DNA of 64,000 nt from Lachnospiraceae bacterium (GCA_017624235.1 JAGANL010000050.1:1-64000); one strand, 5' to 3'; positions 26,460 through 35,679 are shown, counted from the stretch's first letter. The notes: generated from the sequence alone by a model not told the origin. Program-made: numbers and translations.

Positions 26460-27797
26460 ATGTCCACATCCTTTTCCGACTATCTGAATCAGGAAATACA
26501 CTGCTCCTGCGGCAGGACACATATCTGCGACATCGACGACATTATCATTGAAGCCGGTGCTCTCACCGCCGTTCCTGCCCTGATCCAAAAGGGCGGCTAT
26601 ACGAATGTATGTCTGGTCGAAGACACCAACACAAAAGCAGCGGCCGGAGAGGCCCTGAAGGACATCCTTGCGAATGCCGGGATTGCCGCTTCTGTCGTCA
26701 CTCTTCGCGCGGAAGGTCTCCTGCCGGATGAATACGGCATCGGCTCTCTACTGACGCATGTTCCGGCGGACTGCGGACTTCTGTTAGCGGTCGGAAGCGG
26801 TACGATCAATGATCTCTGCCGCTTTGTCAGCTATAAAAAGAATATCGAGTATTTTATCATCGGCACGGCTCCTTCCATGGATGGTTTTACCTCCAATGTC
26901 GCTGCCATGATTACAGACCATACGAAAACGACCTATGAAGCACACAAGCCTAAGGCCGTGATCGGAGATCTGGATATTCTGTCCAAAGCTCCGATGGATC
27001 TGATTGCTGCCGGAGTCGGAGATGTCATCGGAAAGTATGTCTGTCTGACCGACTGGAAAATGGCACATCTGATTACCGGAGAATACTTCTGCGAAGAGGT
27101 GGAAGCTCTGGTGCGAAAATCCATTCAGAAGGTCAGCGATGCTGCTATGAAAATCGGCTCCCGCGATAAGGCCGCCATTGCCGGACTGATGGAGGGTCTG
27201 GTACTCTCCGGCATCGCCATGAGCTACATCGGCAATTCCCGCCCTGCCTCCGGCAGTGAGCACCATCTCTCCCACTACTGGGAAATGATGTTCTTACAGC
27301 ACGGGGAACACGGCGCATGGCACGGCACCAAGGTCGGGGTCGGAACGGTCACTGCACTGAGGCTCTACCAGCTTTTTGCCGAAGCAGAGCTTGATTTTTC
27401 TGCTCTTTCTGCCTATACTTTTGATGAGACAGCATGGGAAAAGGCCATCGCATGTGCATATGGCACGGCTGCTCCTTCCGTGCTTTCTCTGGAAAAAGAA
27501 GTGAAAAAAAACAGTACTCCGGAGGTACAAAACCGCCTTCAGGCACTGCAGACTCATCTGTCCGAAATCAAACAACTGGCAAAAGCGCTGCCTGCACCGG
27601 AGACCATCCGCGATATGCTGGAGCAGCTCGGAGCACCCTATGAGCCGAAGCAGCTTGGCGTGGACAGGCAGCTGTTCGTAAACAGCATCCTTTATGCCAA
27701 GGATCTGCGCAATCGCTACGGACTGCTTCAGGTACTCTACGACACCGGATTAAACCAGAAATTTGCAGAACTTATTGCGGACGAGCTTTATAAATGA
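26460..27797 (+). CDS. sn-Glycerol-1-phosphate dehydrogenase (AraM/EgsA family)
   Basis: A 445-residue metal-dependent dehydrogenase of the AraM/EgsA family, which reduces dihydroxyacetone phosphate to sn-glycerol-1-phosphate with NAD(P)H. Visible: nucleotide-binding AVGSGTINDLCRF near 115-127, the substrate loop GTAPSMDGFTS, the PKAVIGDLDIL segment, and metal-ligand regions GVGDVIGKY, SEHHLSHYWE and HGTKVGVG. Longer than Bacillus AraM (about 394) because of a C-terminal extension. CAGGAGG precedes the ATG. It is followed, with a 35-nt gap to the preferred start, by a HAD phosphatase, suggesting a small glycerol-phosphate module. The physiological use of G1P in this organism is unknown. Confidence 0.9.
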   Translation: MSTSFSDYLNQEIHCSCGRTHICDIDDIIIEAGALTAVPALIQKGGYTNVCLVEDTNTKAAAGEALKDILANAGIAASVVTLRAEGLLPDEYGIGSLLTHVPADCGLLLAVGSGTINDLCRFVSYKKNIEYFIIGTAPSMDGFTSNVAAMITDHTKTTYEAHKPKAVIGDLDILSKAPMDLIAAGVGDVIGKYVCLTDWKMAHLITGEYFCEEVEALVRKSIQKVSDAAMKIGSRDKAAIAGLMEGLVLSGIAMSYIGNSRPASGSEHHLSHYWEMMFLQHGEHGAWHGTKVGVGTVTALRLYQLFAEAELDFSALSAYTFDETAWEKAIACAYGTAAPSVLSLEKEVKKNSTPEVQNRLQALQTHLSEIKQLAKALPAPETIRDMLEQLGAPYEPKQLGVDRQLFVNSILYAKDLRNRYGLLQVLYDTGLNQKFAELIADELYK

Positions 27798-27832
27798 ACG
27801 CTGTTCCGAAAGCTTTCATGGAAAGGAAAATT

Positions 27833-28636
27833 ATGACAACAAATACTCTGTCTCAGAAAAAGCTGTTCCTGTTCGACATCGACGGCACCATTGCAGTCGG
27901 GAACACCCTGTACGACGGTTCCAGAGAGCTTCTGGAATACATTCAGTCCATTGGCGGGAAATCCTACTATATCACAAACAACTCCACCAAAAGCGGCAGT
28001 GATTATGTGAAAAAATTCCGGGAATGCTTTCAGCTGGACACCACCGAAGATCTGTTCATTACGGCTGGCTATCTGACCCTCCGTTTTTTAAAGGAGCACT
28101 ATGCAGAAAAGACCATTTTTGTACTTGGCACAGCCTCCTTTGTGGAAGACCTGCAACGCCACGGTCTGCACGTCACCCAACAGGTACAGCCCGATATTGC
28201 CTGTGTCGTAGCCGCCTATGACAGTGAGCTCAACTACGAAAAGCTCTGTCGCGCCAGCGAGGTGCTTCTGACCATGGATGTGCCCTTCTACGGTACGAAC
28301 CCGGATCTGCGCTGTCCGATTGATTTCGGTTTTATCCCGGACTGCGGCGCCATCTGCAACATGCTGACGGCAACGACAGACCGCATCCCCCAATACCTGG
28401 GTAAGCCGAACCGTACCGTGGTCGATCTGTGTATCGAAGCCTCCGGCTTTACACCGGAAGAAACTCTTGTAATAGGAGACAGGCTCTATACCGATATCGC
28501 CTGCGGAATCCATGCAGGAGTGGATACCTGCGTCCTGTTTACCGGAGAAGCCTCACCGGAGGATTTAAAGGATACCCCTTATCCCCCAACCTATGCTTTT
28601 CAAGACGTAAAAGAGCTGTTAGCGCATCTGCGCTAG
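27833..28636 (+). CDS. HAD-IIA family sugar/nucleotide phosphatase
   Basis: A 267-residue HAD superfamily subclass IIA hydrolase (NagD / phosphoglycolate phosphatase type). Motif I is FDIDGTI, motif II follows in ITNNSTKS, the cap lies in the middle, and the last motif is IGDRLYTDIACG. Start at ATG 27833 because GGAAAGGA lies 6 nt before it; an upstream in-frame ATG at 27794 overlaps the previous stop but has no site. Co-transcribed with the G1P dehydrogenase gene. Dephosphorylation of a glycerol or glycolyl phosphate is plausible but not shown. Its last codons lie inside the terminator hairpin. Confidence 0.88.
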   Translation: MTTNTLSQKKLFLFDIDGTIAVGNTLYDGSRELLEYIQSIGGKSYYITNNSTKSGSDYVKKFRECFQLDTTEDLFITAGYLTLRFLKEHYAEKTIFVLGTASFVEDLQRHGLHVTQQVQPDIACVVAAYDSELNYEKLCRASEVLLTMDVPFYGTNPDLRCPIDFGFIPDCGAICNMLTATTDRIPQYLGKPNRTVVDLCIEASGFTPEETLVIGDRLYTDIACGIHAGVDTCVLFTGEASPEDLKDTPYPPTYAFQDVKELLAHLR

Positions 28637-28645
28637 CAGCTCTTT
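28610..28645 (+). terminator. Terminator hairpin overlapping the end of the HAD gene
   Basis: AAAGAGCTG-TTAGCGCA / TGCGCTAG-CAGCTCTTT forms a near-perfect 17-bp stem with a TC loop. The last eight codons and the TAG stop are part of it. T-richness after the stem is modest, and it could also serve the convergent gene. Confidence 0.7.
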
Positions 28646-28681
28646 CCCGTTTATCCTCTTCTTACATCCGACCGTAAATAT

Positions 28682-29836
28682 CTAATAATTCTCCACCAGT
28701 CCGTTTACGATTTCCTCTGCTCTCTCATGAGAAATATTGGAAGAAATGGTATCTGCTGTTGTCTCATCATATTTTCGCGCCATAAATTCTGCCACATAGA
28801 CATAATTGTTTGCCTCATCCGTAATGACGGTCAGGTCACCTTCCTTACGGCTCTCATCATACATCCAGTCCTTTAAAGCAGACGGCACACCGGAATTGGA
28901 CGTATCCGTATGCAGTGATTGATCATTTTCCGCATCCTTATAATTTTCCTTCTGTGCTTCCGGCGCATACTCTGCACAGAGCGCATAAAATTCCTCTCCT
29001 GCACGCAGACGGTTCTCCATCTCCTCTGCTTTTGTCTGGATTTCCTTCATGGCCGTTTCCAGTTCTTCTTCGGAGGCGCCGTCTTCCACATCTGCCGTAA
29101 AAGCAAAGCTATGATAATCCACCAGATCATAGCTGGCCCTGTCAGCCTCATAGGTGTTCTGTATTTCTTCCTCAGACGGCGCATTCTGAGCAGCCAGCTC
29201 TTCATAATAAGCATTGGCCCGCAGACTCTGCTTTGCGTACTTCTCGACTGCATCCGCTGTAATATAGGCTCCATACGCCTGCTTATAATACTCTTCCCGG
29301 GACAGACCTGCGTTCTCGACCGCCGCATCAACGCTGCTCACAAAGCTTTCATAATCCTCGGTATCGTCGTAAGCAAATGCCTCTTCATCTGCCTTATCAT
29401 TCAATGCCTTGTTCCTCTTTAACTGTGCCAGTGTCAGCTCATCAAAAAAGTCCTTCCAGGTCTGCGTATCGGAATACTGCTGTTTGGACAGATCGCCGTC
29501 AAAATCCACACCGCCTCCACCGAAGGATGCCAGCATGGAGCGATAGCTGTTTACCAGATCATAATAGTAGTAGTCATATTCCTGCTGTGATACGGAATGG
29601 CTGCCTACCGTCACATAGGTTCCGTTTACGGCCTGATGCTTCCGGTAGACCGGCATCGCAACAGCCGCCGCCAGACCACAGATCAGAACAACGGCTAACA
29701 GGATGCCTCCTGCCTTCAACAGCTTTGCCTGCTGTCTGTCTTTCTTTTCCTGCACCTTCCTTTTCTCCTGTTTCAGATCATATTTCGTTTTGGTCTTTAT
29801 CACAGGCGTTTCCTGCGCTTTTTTCTCTTTTCCCAT
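28682..29836 (-). CDS. Membrane-anchored SurA/PrsA-like (parvulin-type) foldase, tentative
   Basis: A 384-residue protein with a basic cytoplasmic N-terminus (about 45 residues), one transmembrane helix (about 48-70, KAGGILLAVVLICGLAAAVAMPVY) and an acidic extracytoplasmic domain. The first part of that domain (YVTVGSHSVSQQEYDYYYYDLVN) looks like a SurA_N-type domain. The second part (DYHSFAFTAD..AEEMENRLRAGEEFYALCAEYAPEAQ..) has the layout of a parvulin peptidyl-prolyl isomerase, although key residues are weakly conserved. Probably an extracytoplasmic folding factor. The start at 29836 (MGKEKKAQ) has AAAGGAG about 10 nt before it. No neighbour shares its direction closely. Confidence 0.65.
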   Translation of the reverse strand: MGKEKKAQETPVIKTKTKYDLKQEKRKVQEKKDRQQAKLLKAGGILLAVVLICGLAAAVAMPVYRKHQAVNGTYVTVGSHSVSQQEYDYYYYDLVNSYRSMLASFGGGGVDFDGDLSKQQYSDTQTWKDFFDELTLAQLKRNKALNDKADEEAFAYDDTEDYESFVSSVDAAVENAGLSREEYYKQAYGAYITADAVEKYAKQSLRANAYYEELAAQNAPSEEEIQNTYEADRASYDLVDYHSFAFTADVEDGASEEELETAMKEIQTKAEEMENRLRAGEEFYALCAEYAPEAQKENYKDAENDQSLHTDTSNSGVPSALKDWMYDESRKEGDLTVITDEANNYVYVAEFMARKYDETTADTISSNISHERAEEIVNGLVENY

Positions 29837-30005
29837 TTTATGGATCTCCTTTCCTTTTTTTACGCAGCGTCGGTGTTCAACGGACATCGCACACCGACAT
29901 TAAGAAAAGATTATACCTCTAAATTGTGACCATACTGTGAACATTTCACCCAAAGGCTACCCCAAAAAACAGAGAACATACACCTCGGAAATTCGATGTT
30001 TGGCA

Positions 30006-30040
30006 CAAAAGAAAACGGTTCCGCTATTGCAGAACCGTTC
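30006..30040 (-). terminator. Rho-independent terminator after the uracil permease gene
   Basis: On the minus strand AACGGTTCTGC / GCGGAACCGTT with a 4-nt loop (AATA) is followed by TTCTTTTGT. Confidence 0.8.
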
Positions 30041-30065
30041 CCTTTCCTTTTTATTCCATATCGTC

Positions 30066-31340
30066 TTAATTCTCCAGTACGCTGTCCTCACCCTCCGGCA
30101 GAATAAATGCCAAGATAATTCCAACTACTGCTGCCAGTGCCAGTCCTGAAATCGTCACGGTTCCATAGACCGGGATGCTGTCACAGCCGATACCCAGTAC
30201 CAGAATGATTGCTGCTACCAGCAGATTCCTGCTGTTACCGAAATTCAGTCTGGAATTGATGAGGATTCTGACACCGACTGCGGAAATCATACCGTATAAA
30301 ACAATGCTGATGCCGCCCGTTACCGGAGACGGAATACTCGTAATAAAGCCTCCGAACTTACCGAATACGCCAAGGATAATCGCAAAGCAGGCCGCAATAC
30401 GGATTACGGCAGGATCATAAACCTTCGTTACTGCCAAAACACCGGTATTCTCACCGTAGGTCGTATTCGCCGGACCGCCCAACAGTCCTGCAAAGGCTGT
30501 CGCAACACCGTCACCCAGCAGGGTTCTGTGCACACCCGGGTCCTCCATAAAGTTCTTGCCGACAACCGCTCCATTGGTCGTAATGTCACCTACATGCTCA
30601 ATCATCGTAACCAGTGCAATCGGAGCAATCGCTAAAATCGCATCCAGTCTGAATACCGGTGCGCAGAACAGCTGCGCCATGATATCCGGGTCTGTAAAAG
30701 AGAAGAAATGTGCTTCTCTGACTGCTGTAAAATCACAGAAGCCAAGTGGCAGGCATACCAGATAGCCCGCGATGATGGCAAACAGAATCGGCATCAGATT
30801 AAAGATTCCTTTGGCAAATACCGATATGACAATGACCACTGTCAAAATCACAACCGTTACCAGAACCGATTTCAAACTGAATTCTCCGTTATAATAAAAT
30901 GCACTGCTGATTGCCGTACCGCTCAATCTGAGTCCGATTACAATAATGATTGGTCCTGTTACGATAGGTGGCAGGAGCCTATTGACCTTCTCATATCCGA
31001 ACAGCTTGATCATTCCTGCAAAGACCACATAGACCAGACCACCTATAATCAAAGCGCCCTTAACGGCAGCCAGCTTGTCCAGAAAATCCGGATCTCCCAT
31101 CCGGGAATCTCCGATGATTGCCATAATTCCTGCCATGAAGGCAAAGCTGGAACCTAAAAATACAGGAACCTTCCGTTTGGTAATCAGATGAAACAGCAGG
31201 GTTCCGACACCGGCACAAAACAGCGTAATCGACGTATTCAGACCGGTCAGTGCAGGAACCAGCACGGTTGCCCCGAACATGGCAAGAGTATGCTGGATTC
31301 CTAAAATAATTTTTTGCTTCATACTTCTTTCCTGATTCAT
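30066..31340 (-). CDS. uraA: Uracil permease / uracil-xanthine permease (NCS2 family)
   Basis: A 424-residue NCS2 nucleobase:cation symporter with about 14 membrane segments. The family signature NTTYGENTGVLAVTKV is present near 285 and matches uracil-type members, as does the N-terminal GIQHTLAMFGATVLVP. It imports uracil, or possibly xanthine. It begins 5 nt after the preceding PfkB-like gene, so the two are co-transcribed. A second start at 31322 with its own AGGAAAG site is possible. Substrate specificity is inferred from the signature only. Confidence 0.88.
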   Translation of the reverse strand: MNQERSMKQKIILGIQHTLAMFGATVLVPALTGLNTSITLFCAGVGTLLFHLITKRKVPVFLGSSFAFMAGIMAIIGDSRMGDPDFLDKLAAVKGALIIGGLVYVVFAGMIKLFGYEKVNRLLPPIVTGPIIIVIGLRLSGTAISSAFYYNGEFSLKSVLVTVVILTVVIVISVFAKGIFNLMPILFAIIAGYLVCLPLGFCDFTAVREAHFFSFTDPDIMAQLFCAPVFRLDAILAIAPIALVTMIEHVGDITTNGAVVGKNFMEDPGVHRTLLGDGVATAFAGLLGGPANTTYGENTGVLAVTKVYDPAVIRIAACFAIILGVFGKFGGFITSIPSPVTGGISIVLYGMISAVGVRILINSRLNFGNSRNLLVAAIILVLGIGCDSIPVYGTVTISGLALAAVVGIILAFILPEGEDSVLEN

Positions 31341-31344
31341 GTTG

Positions 31345-32274
31345 TTACAAATTTCCTCCGTCTTTCCAGATCAGGCTGTGCCACTGTTCGATCTGTTCCT
31401 CCGTCATAAAGCCATTGGAGGTTCCCATAAAGCCAATCTTATAGGATGCAAACAAAATGGCATTCTTTACAGCTGCTACTGCATTGCCTGTCTTAAAATA
31501 ATAGTGTAAAAAGCTGGAAAACAGCGCATTTCCGGCTCCTACCGTGTTGACGATCTTATTCGTCTTCACCGTTGGGAAGGGTGCAAAAATCTCATCCTCC
31601 TTGGAATAAAGCAGCACACCCTTTGCTCCCAGACCAAGCAGCACGATCTTTGGTGCATACCTGTCCACAATTCCTTTGACATAATCGTACGGGTCTTCTG
31701 TCAGGATATCATCACTCATATACAAAATATCCGCCGTCTTCAGAAATTCCTCATCGTCATATCCGGAACCCTCTCCGCTCATATGATCCCGTATATTGAC
31801 CGCAATCGGCTTTCCCGCTTCCTTTGCAAGCCTTAAAAGAGGTCTGCAGAAATTTTCATTCGAGAGCACCACCATTCCGGCTCTTCCAACCCGCTCCTCA
31901 AACAGCGCCAGATCATATTCCGTCTCAGGAACATCCTTGACATCCTCAAATACCTGCTGCTTTCTGTCCGGGCCACACAGCACGACCTCTGTCGGTGTCT
32001 GGGAAAGCCTTGGAAGCACATAGTCCGTCCGTAACAGCACCTCGCTGCCATACGGATTGATCATATCCGGCGAATCATGTTTCCCAATCATGGTCATGAA
32101 ATCCACATCATTCCCCAGCCATTCCAGTGCCAGCGACTCATTATAGGCATCTCCTCCGATACTGATATCAATCGTATTGGGCTGACTTGTAATGCTGGCA
32201 TATTCCACCGGAATCTGATCCACCTTGACGATAGTTTCCCTCTGTACAATGCCTGCTACCAGAAATTTATTCAT
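31345..32274 (-). CDS. PfkB-family carbohydrate/nucleoside kinase homologue with altered active site
   Basis: A 309-residue ribokinase-like fold protein. The N-terminal signature is SIGGDAYNESLALEWLG. The C-terminal signature, normally DTxGAGD with the catalytic Asp, reads NTVGAGNALF: both Asp are replaced by Asn, confirmed codon by codon (AAC and AAT). It may therefore have lost phosphotransfer activity and act as a binding or regulatory protein, or use a different mechanism. GGGGGC lies about 8 nt before the ATG at 32274; longer in-frame forms lack a site. It sits 5 nt ahead of an NCS2 uracil-type permease and 123 nt after pxpA, hinting at a pyrimidine/nucleoside role. Confidence 0.8.
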   Translation of the reverse strand: MNKFLVAGIVQRETIVKVDQIPVEYASITSQPNTIDISIGGDAYNESLALEWLGNDVDFMTMIGKHDSPDMINPYGSEVLLRTDYVLPRLSQTPTEVVLCGPDRKQQVFEDVKDVPETEYDLALFEERVGRAGMVVLSNENFCRPLLRLAKEAGKPIAVNIRDHMSGEGSGYDDEEFLKTADILYMSDDILTEDPYDYVKGIVDRYAPKIVLLGLGAKGVLLYSKEDEIFAPFPTVKTNKIVNTVGAGNALFSSFLHYYFKTGNAVAAVKNAILFASYKIGFMGTSNGFMTEEQIEQWHSLIWKDGGNL

Positions 32275-32397
32275 AATCCTGCCCCCTTTTTTAAGAATGA
32301 TTATGTTCCTGTCTTTAGTGTAACACAATCATTCCCGGTTTTGCACTACATTTCTTATTTTTCCTGTAGAATCTATCCGGCTACGACCAAATAGATT

Positions 32398-33165
32398 TTA
32401 CAACCTGCACAGGGGAACGATTTCTACTTCTGCCTGTGTCAGGGCACCTCTTATTTTCTCTACGAAGGCAAGCGCTTTTTCTCCATCGCCGTGCACACAG
32501 ATGGAATCTGCCTGAATGGGAATGTCCTTTCCGGTGACGGACTCTACCTTTCCTTCCACAATCATACGAAGCACCCGCTTTACCGCAAGCTCTTCATCCG
32601 TAATCATGGCTCCTTCCTTTGTTCGGGATACGAGAGAGCCGTCCTCCTCATAGGCTCTGTCAGCAAAGACCTCTCTGGCACATCTCAGTCCCATGCTCTC
32701 TGCTGCCAAAAGCATCTGACTGCCGGAAAGTCCGAGCAAGATTAGTTCCGGGTCTACGGCCTTCACTCCGGCACAGACAGCCTCTGCTAAAGCCGCATCC
32801 CTGGCCGCCATATTGTAAAGCGCTCCATGCGGCTTCACATGCTGCAGATGCACACCCTGTTCCTTACAAAAAGCCTGCAGTGCACCAATCTGATATATGA
32901 TATAGGCTCTTGCCTCGTCCGGTGACACATTCATATTTCTCCGCCCAAAGCCGAGCAGATCCGGGAACCCCGGATGTGCACCGACACCGATTTTCTTTTC
33001 TTTGGCCATTCTTACGGTCTTTTCCATGACAGACGGATCGGACGCATGAAAACCGCATGCCACATTTGCCGATGTAATAAACGGAAGGACACGCTCATCC
33101 ATTCCAATCGTATATGCGCCAAAGCTCTCTCCCAGATCACAGTTTAAATCTACCCGGTACATCAT
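32398..33165 (-). CDS. pxpA: 5-oxoprolinase subunit PxpA (LamB/YcsF family)
   Basis: A 255-residue protein of the LamB/YcsF family. With PxpB and PxpC it forms the ATP-dependent bacterial 5-oxoprolinase that opens 5-oxoproline to glutamate. The hallmark N-terminus VDLNCDLGESFG is present, followed by SANVACGFHASDP, GAHPGFPD and HVKPHGALYN. Length is typical. It is separated from the DUF1445 gene by 14 nt. All three Pxp subunits are in this operon, although pxpA is split from pxpBC by the DUF1445 gene. Confidence 0.95.
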   Translation of the reverse strand: MMYRVDLNCDLGESFGAYTIGMDERVLPFITSANVACGFHASDPSVMEKTVRMAKEKKIGVGAHPGFPDLLGFGRRNMNVSPDEARAYIIYQIGALQAFCKEQGVHLQHVKPHGALYNMAARDAALAEAVCAGVKAVDPELILLGLSGSQMLLAAESMGLRCAREVFADRAYEEDGSLVSRTKEGAMITDEELAVKRVLRMIVEGKVESVTGKDIPIQADSICVHGDGEKALAFVEKIRGALTQAEVEIVPLCRL

Positions 33166-33179
33166 TCATTCTTCCTTTC

Positions 33180-33962
33180 CTATTTCAGATCCGTATTTTT
33201 CACATCGGTAATCAGCATGTGTCCCGGTGAATGCGTTATCACAAAATCCGGTTTGACATCCATCACCACAGACTGCGGTGTCACCCCACAGCACCAGAAC
33301 ACCGGAACCTCTCCGTCCTTTATGGTGACACGGTCTCCGAAGTCCGGCCGGTCAATATCCTGTATCCCGATTACTGCCGGATCCCCGATATGAATCGGAG
33401 CGCCGTGTACTCTCGGCATCCTGTCTGTAACCGTTACCGCTTTTACAATCTGGTCGTACGGAACAGGCCGCATGCTGACCACCATCCTGCCATGAAAAAT
33501 ACCTGCCGGCTCGCACTCAATATTCGTAATATACATCGGTACATTGCAATGCTCCGTATTGTGTCTGATTTCAATTCCTGCATCAATCAGTTCCGATTCA
33601 AAGGAAAAGCTGCACCCGATGCAAAAGCTCACCAGATCTTCTCTCCAGAACTTTTCCACACTCGTATATTCTCCGGTCAGAATGCCCTTTTCATAGATTC
33701 TGTACTTCGGAATATCCGTCGCAATATCCGCTCCCGGAGCAATTTTCTTCAGATACCTGCTGCCTGCATCCGACACCTCAAGCACCGGACAGGATTTGGG
33801 ATTTCTCTGTGTAAACAGCAGAAAATCATACGCCAGCTCCTTCGGCAGCACCACCAGATTTGCCTGAGCGTATCCCGCACACATCCCCGAAGTCGGCCCT
33901 GTGATTTCTCCCCTCCGAATCTTCTCCCGTACCTTAGACGGACTTTCCTTTTCATATGCCAT
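33180..33962 (-). CDS. DUF1445 / YcsI family putative hydro-lyase (D-glutamate cyclase N-domain homologue)
   Basis: A 260-residue member of the DUF1445 (YcsI) family, with PSKVREKIRRGEITGPTSGMC at the N-terminus, NLVVLPKELAYDFL, and FCIGCSFSFE. Family members are annotated as putative hydro-lyases. The same domain forms the N-terminal half of vertebrate D-glutamate cyclase (DGLUCY/C14orf159), whose C-terminal half is DUF4392, and a DUF4392 gene lies in the same operon. The start at 33962 (MAYEKES) is chosen because it matches the usual N-terminus and has a GGTAAGGG site. It lies between pxpC and pxpA with short gaps (29 and 14 nt). A role in D-glutamate or 5-oxoproline chemistry is inferred. 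Confidence 0.9.
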   Translation of the reverse strand: MAYEKESPSKVREKIRRGEITGPTSGMCAGYAQANLVVLPKELAYDFLLFTQRNPKSCPVLEVSDAGSRYLKKIAPGADIATDIPKYRIYEKGILTGEYTSVEKFWREDLVSFCIGCSFSFESELIDAGIEIRHNTEHCNVPMYITNIECEPAGIFHGRMVVSMRPVPYDQIVKAVTVTDRMPRVHGAPIHIGDPAVIGIQDIDRPDFGDRVTIKDGEVPVFWCCGVTPQSVVMDVKPDFVITHSPGHMLITDVKNTDLK

Positions 33963-33991
33963 ATCATCGCCCTTACCTTTCTCCTGTTTTG

Positions 33992-34933
33992 TCAATTCGT
34001 CGCTCTTCTGAAACGACGCATCCAAGCCTCTTCCTTCCGCGCAATACGCTGCGCCTCTTCTATGCTGACTGCCTCAAAGGAAACCGTATCTCCCGGCATA
34101 CGCTGTGCCAGCTTTGGCAGGTCTGTGGAAATAACCGTGGCAATCTTGGCATAGCCTCCCGTCGTCTGATGGTCTGCCATCATGACAATCGGCCTGCCGC
34201 TTGCCGGAATCTGAACGGACCCAAAGACAATTCCGTCCGATACGATATCGACCCCTCCCCGGCTCTCTATCTGCGCTCCGTCCAGTCGGCATCCCATCCG
34301 GTCATACTCCTGCGTCACGGTATATTCTTCCGAAAAGAAGGTATGAATCCCTGCCTCCGTAAACAGATTTTCCTGCGGTCCCGGCACGGCCCGGAGTGTC
34401 ACATGTCTTTCGCCGCATTCCCGAATCTTTTCATAGCGCTTGTATAAGTTTTTCAGACATTTCTTCGGTTTCCGAAACGGAATTTCATCTCCGGCCCGCA
34501 GAGCACGTCCCTGCCATCCTCCGATGCCGCATTTTAAATTCGTAGAACAGCTGCCCATCACAGGCGGTATATCCAAACCGCCGGCAAAGGCAATATAAGC
34601 TCTGGCCCCCTCCCGGACAAGACCAAGCTCCAGGACCGCCCCTGCCTTTCCCAGAAGCGCCGTATAAAGCGGAATGTCTACACCATCCAGCTTCGGCTGC
34701 ATGTCTGCCCCGGTGATGCAAAAGAAACAGTCCTCCTGAAAACACAGGGAAGGGCCAAGCATGGCCGCCTCCAGGACTGCCTCTGTCTCATCATTGCCCA
34801 GCAGCATGTTCGCAATGCGGAAGGAACGTCTGTCCATAACACCCGACACGGGAAATCCCATGCTCTGATAGCCATAGCGCCCGGCATCCTGCACTGTAGT
34901 CAATGCCCCCGGCTGAAGTACCCGGATTCCCAT
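33992..34933 (-). CDS. pxpC: 5-oxoprolinase subunit PxpC (biotin-dependent carboxyltransferase-like)
   Basis: A 313-residue protein of the KipA/PxpC family. Signatures: LQPGALTTVQDAGRYGYQSMGFPVSGVMD at the N-terminus, IANMLLGNDE, then the MMADHQTTGGYAKIA motif near the C-terminus. The ATG at 34933 follows the pxpB stop by 1 nt (TGAAATG), so translation is coupled. Forms the PxpBC part of the 5-oxoprolinase. Confidence 0.95.
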   Translation of the reverse strand: MGIRVLQPGALTTVQDAGRYGYQSMGFPVSGVMDRRSFRIANMLLGNDETEAVLEAAMLGPSLCFQEDCFFCITGADMQPKLDGVDIPLYTALLGKAGAVLELGLVREGARAYIAFAGGLDIPPVMGSCSTNLKCGIGGWQGRALRAGDEIPFRKPKKCLKNLYKRYEKIRECGERHVTLRAVPGPQENLFTEAGIHTFFSEEYTVTQEYDRMGCRLDGAQIESRGGVDIVSDGIVFGSVQIPASGRPIVMMADHQTTGGYAKIATVISTDLPKLAQRMPGDTVSFEAVSIEEAQRIARKEEAWMRRFRRATN

Positions 34934-34934
34934 T

Positions 34935-35639
34935 TCAGACCCCTTCCTTTCTTTGCATGTCCTTTTCCATTTGCAAAAACTGCTCCTTAGATATCTGCAC
35001 AAACCGTATATAATCCCCAGCCTTATACAGAACCGGCTTATCCCTCTGCGGATCATACAGCTTTAACGGAGTTCTGCCGATTAACTGCCAGCCTCCCGGA
35101 GAAGACAGCGGATAGATTCCCGTCTGACTGCCTCCGATTCCCACGCTGCCTGCCTCAATTCTGGTACGCGGGCTTTTTAAACGCGGCGTTGCCAGTCGTT
35201 CATCCATACCGCCAAGATAGGGGAAACCCGGCAGAAAGCCCAGCATATGAATCCGGTAATCCCTGCCGCAGTGCAGGGCGATGACCTCCTCTGCCGATAA
35301 TCCTGTATGGGCTGTGACATGCCCCATATCCGGTGCATATTCCGCCTCATAGCAGACCGGTATTTCTACCACATGCCTTTCCCCCTCCACGACATCCGGT
35401 ATGTCAGCCGCATATTTTTCCAGCAGCCGGATCAGCTTCCCATATCGAATCCGCAACGGATCATAGCAGACAAGCAGGGATCGAAAGGTGGGAATGCTCT
35501 CCGTCACTCCGGCAATCGGATGACTGAACAGCTTCTGATACAGGCCGTTTACCCTGGCATTGACCGCATCATCAATCTGTTGTCCAAACTCCACACAGAC
35601 CGCACCGTCACCGGCATTCAAAATCCGATAATCTTCCAT
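34935..35639 (-). CDS. pxpB: 5-oxoprolinase subunit PxpB (KipI family)
   Basis: A 234-residue KipI/PxpB family protein. Signatures: GDGAVCVEFGQQID near the start, and HMLGFLPGFPYLGGMDERLATPR followed by GSVGIGGSQTGIYPL near residues 150-195. The start at 35639 (MEDYRIL) has GGAGG about 8 nt before it. It lies 40 nt after the DUF4392 gene and is translationally coupled to pxpC. Confidence 0.95.
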   Translation of the reverse strand: MEDYRILNAGDGAVCVEFGQQIDDAVNARVNGLYQKLFSHPIAGVTESIPTFRSLLVCYDPLRIRYGKLIRLLEKYAADIPDVVEGERHVVEIPVCYEAEYAPDMGHVTAHTGLSAEEVIALHCGRDYRIHMLGFLPGFPYLGGMDERLATPRLKSPRTRIEAGSVGIGGSQTGIYPLSSPGGWQLIGRTPLKLYDPQRDKPVLYKAGDYIRFVQISKEQFLQMEKDMQRKEGV

Positions 35640-35679
35640 CGATTTTCCTCCTCTCCTGCTGTTTCTTTTCATAGCCCTG

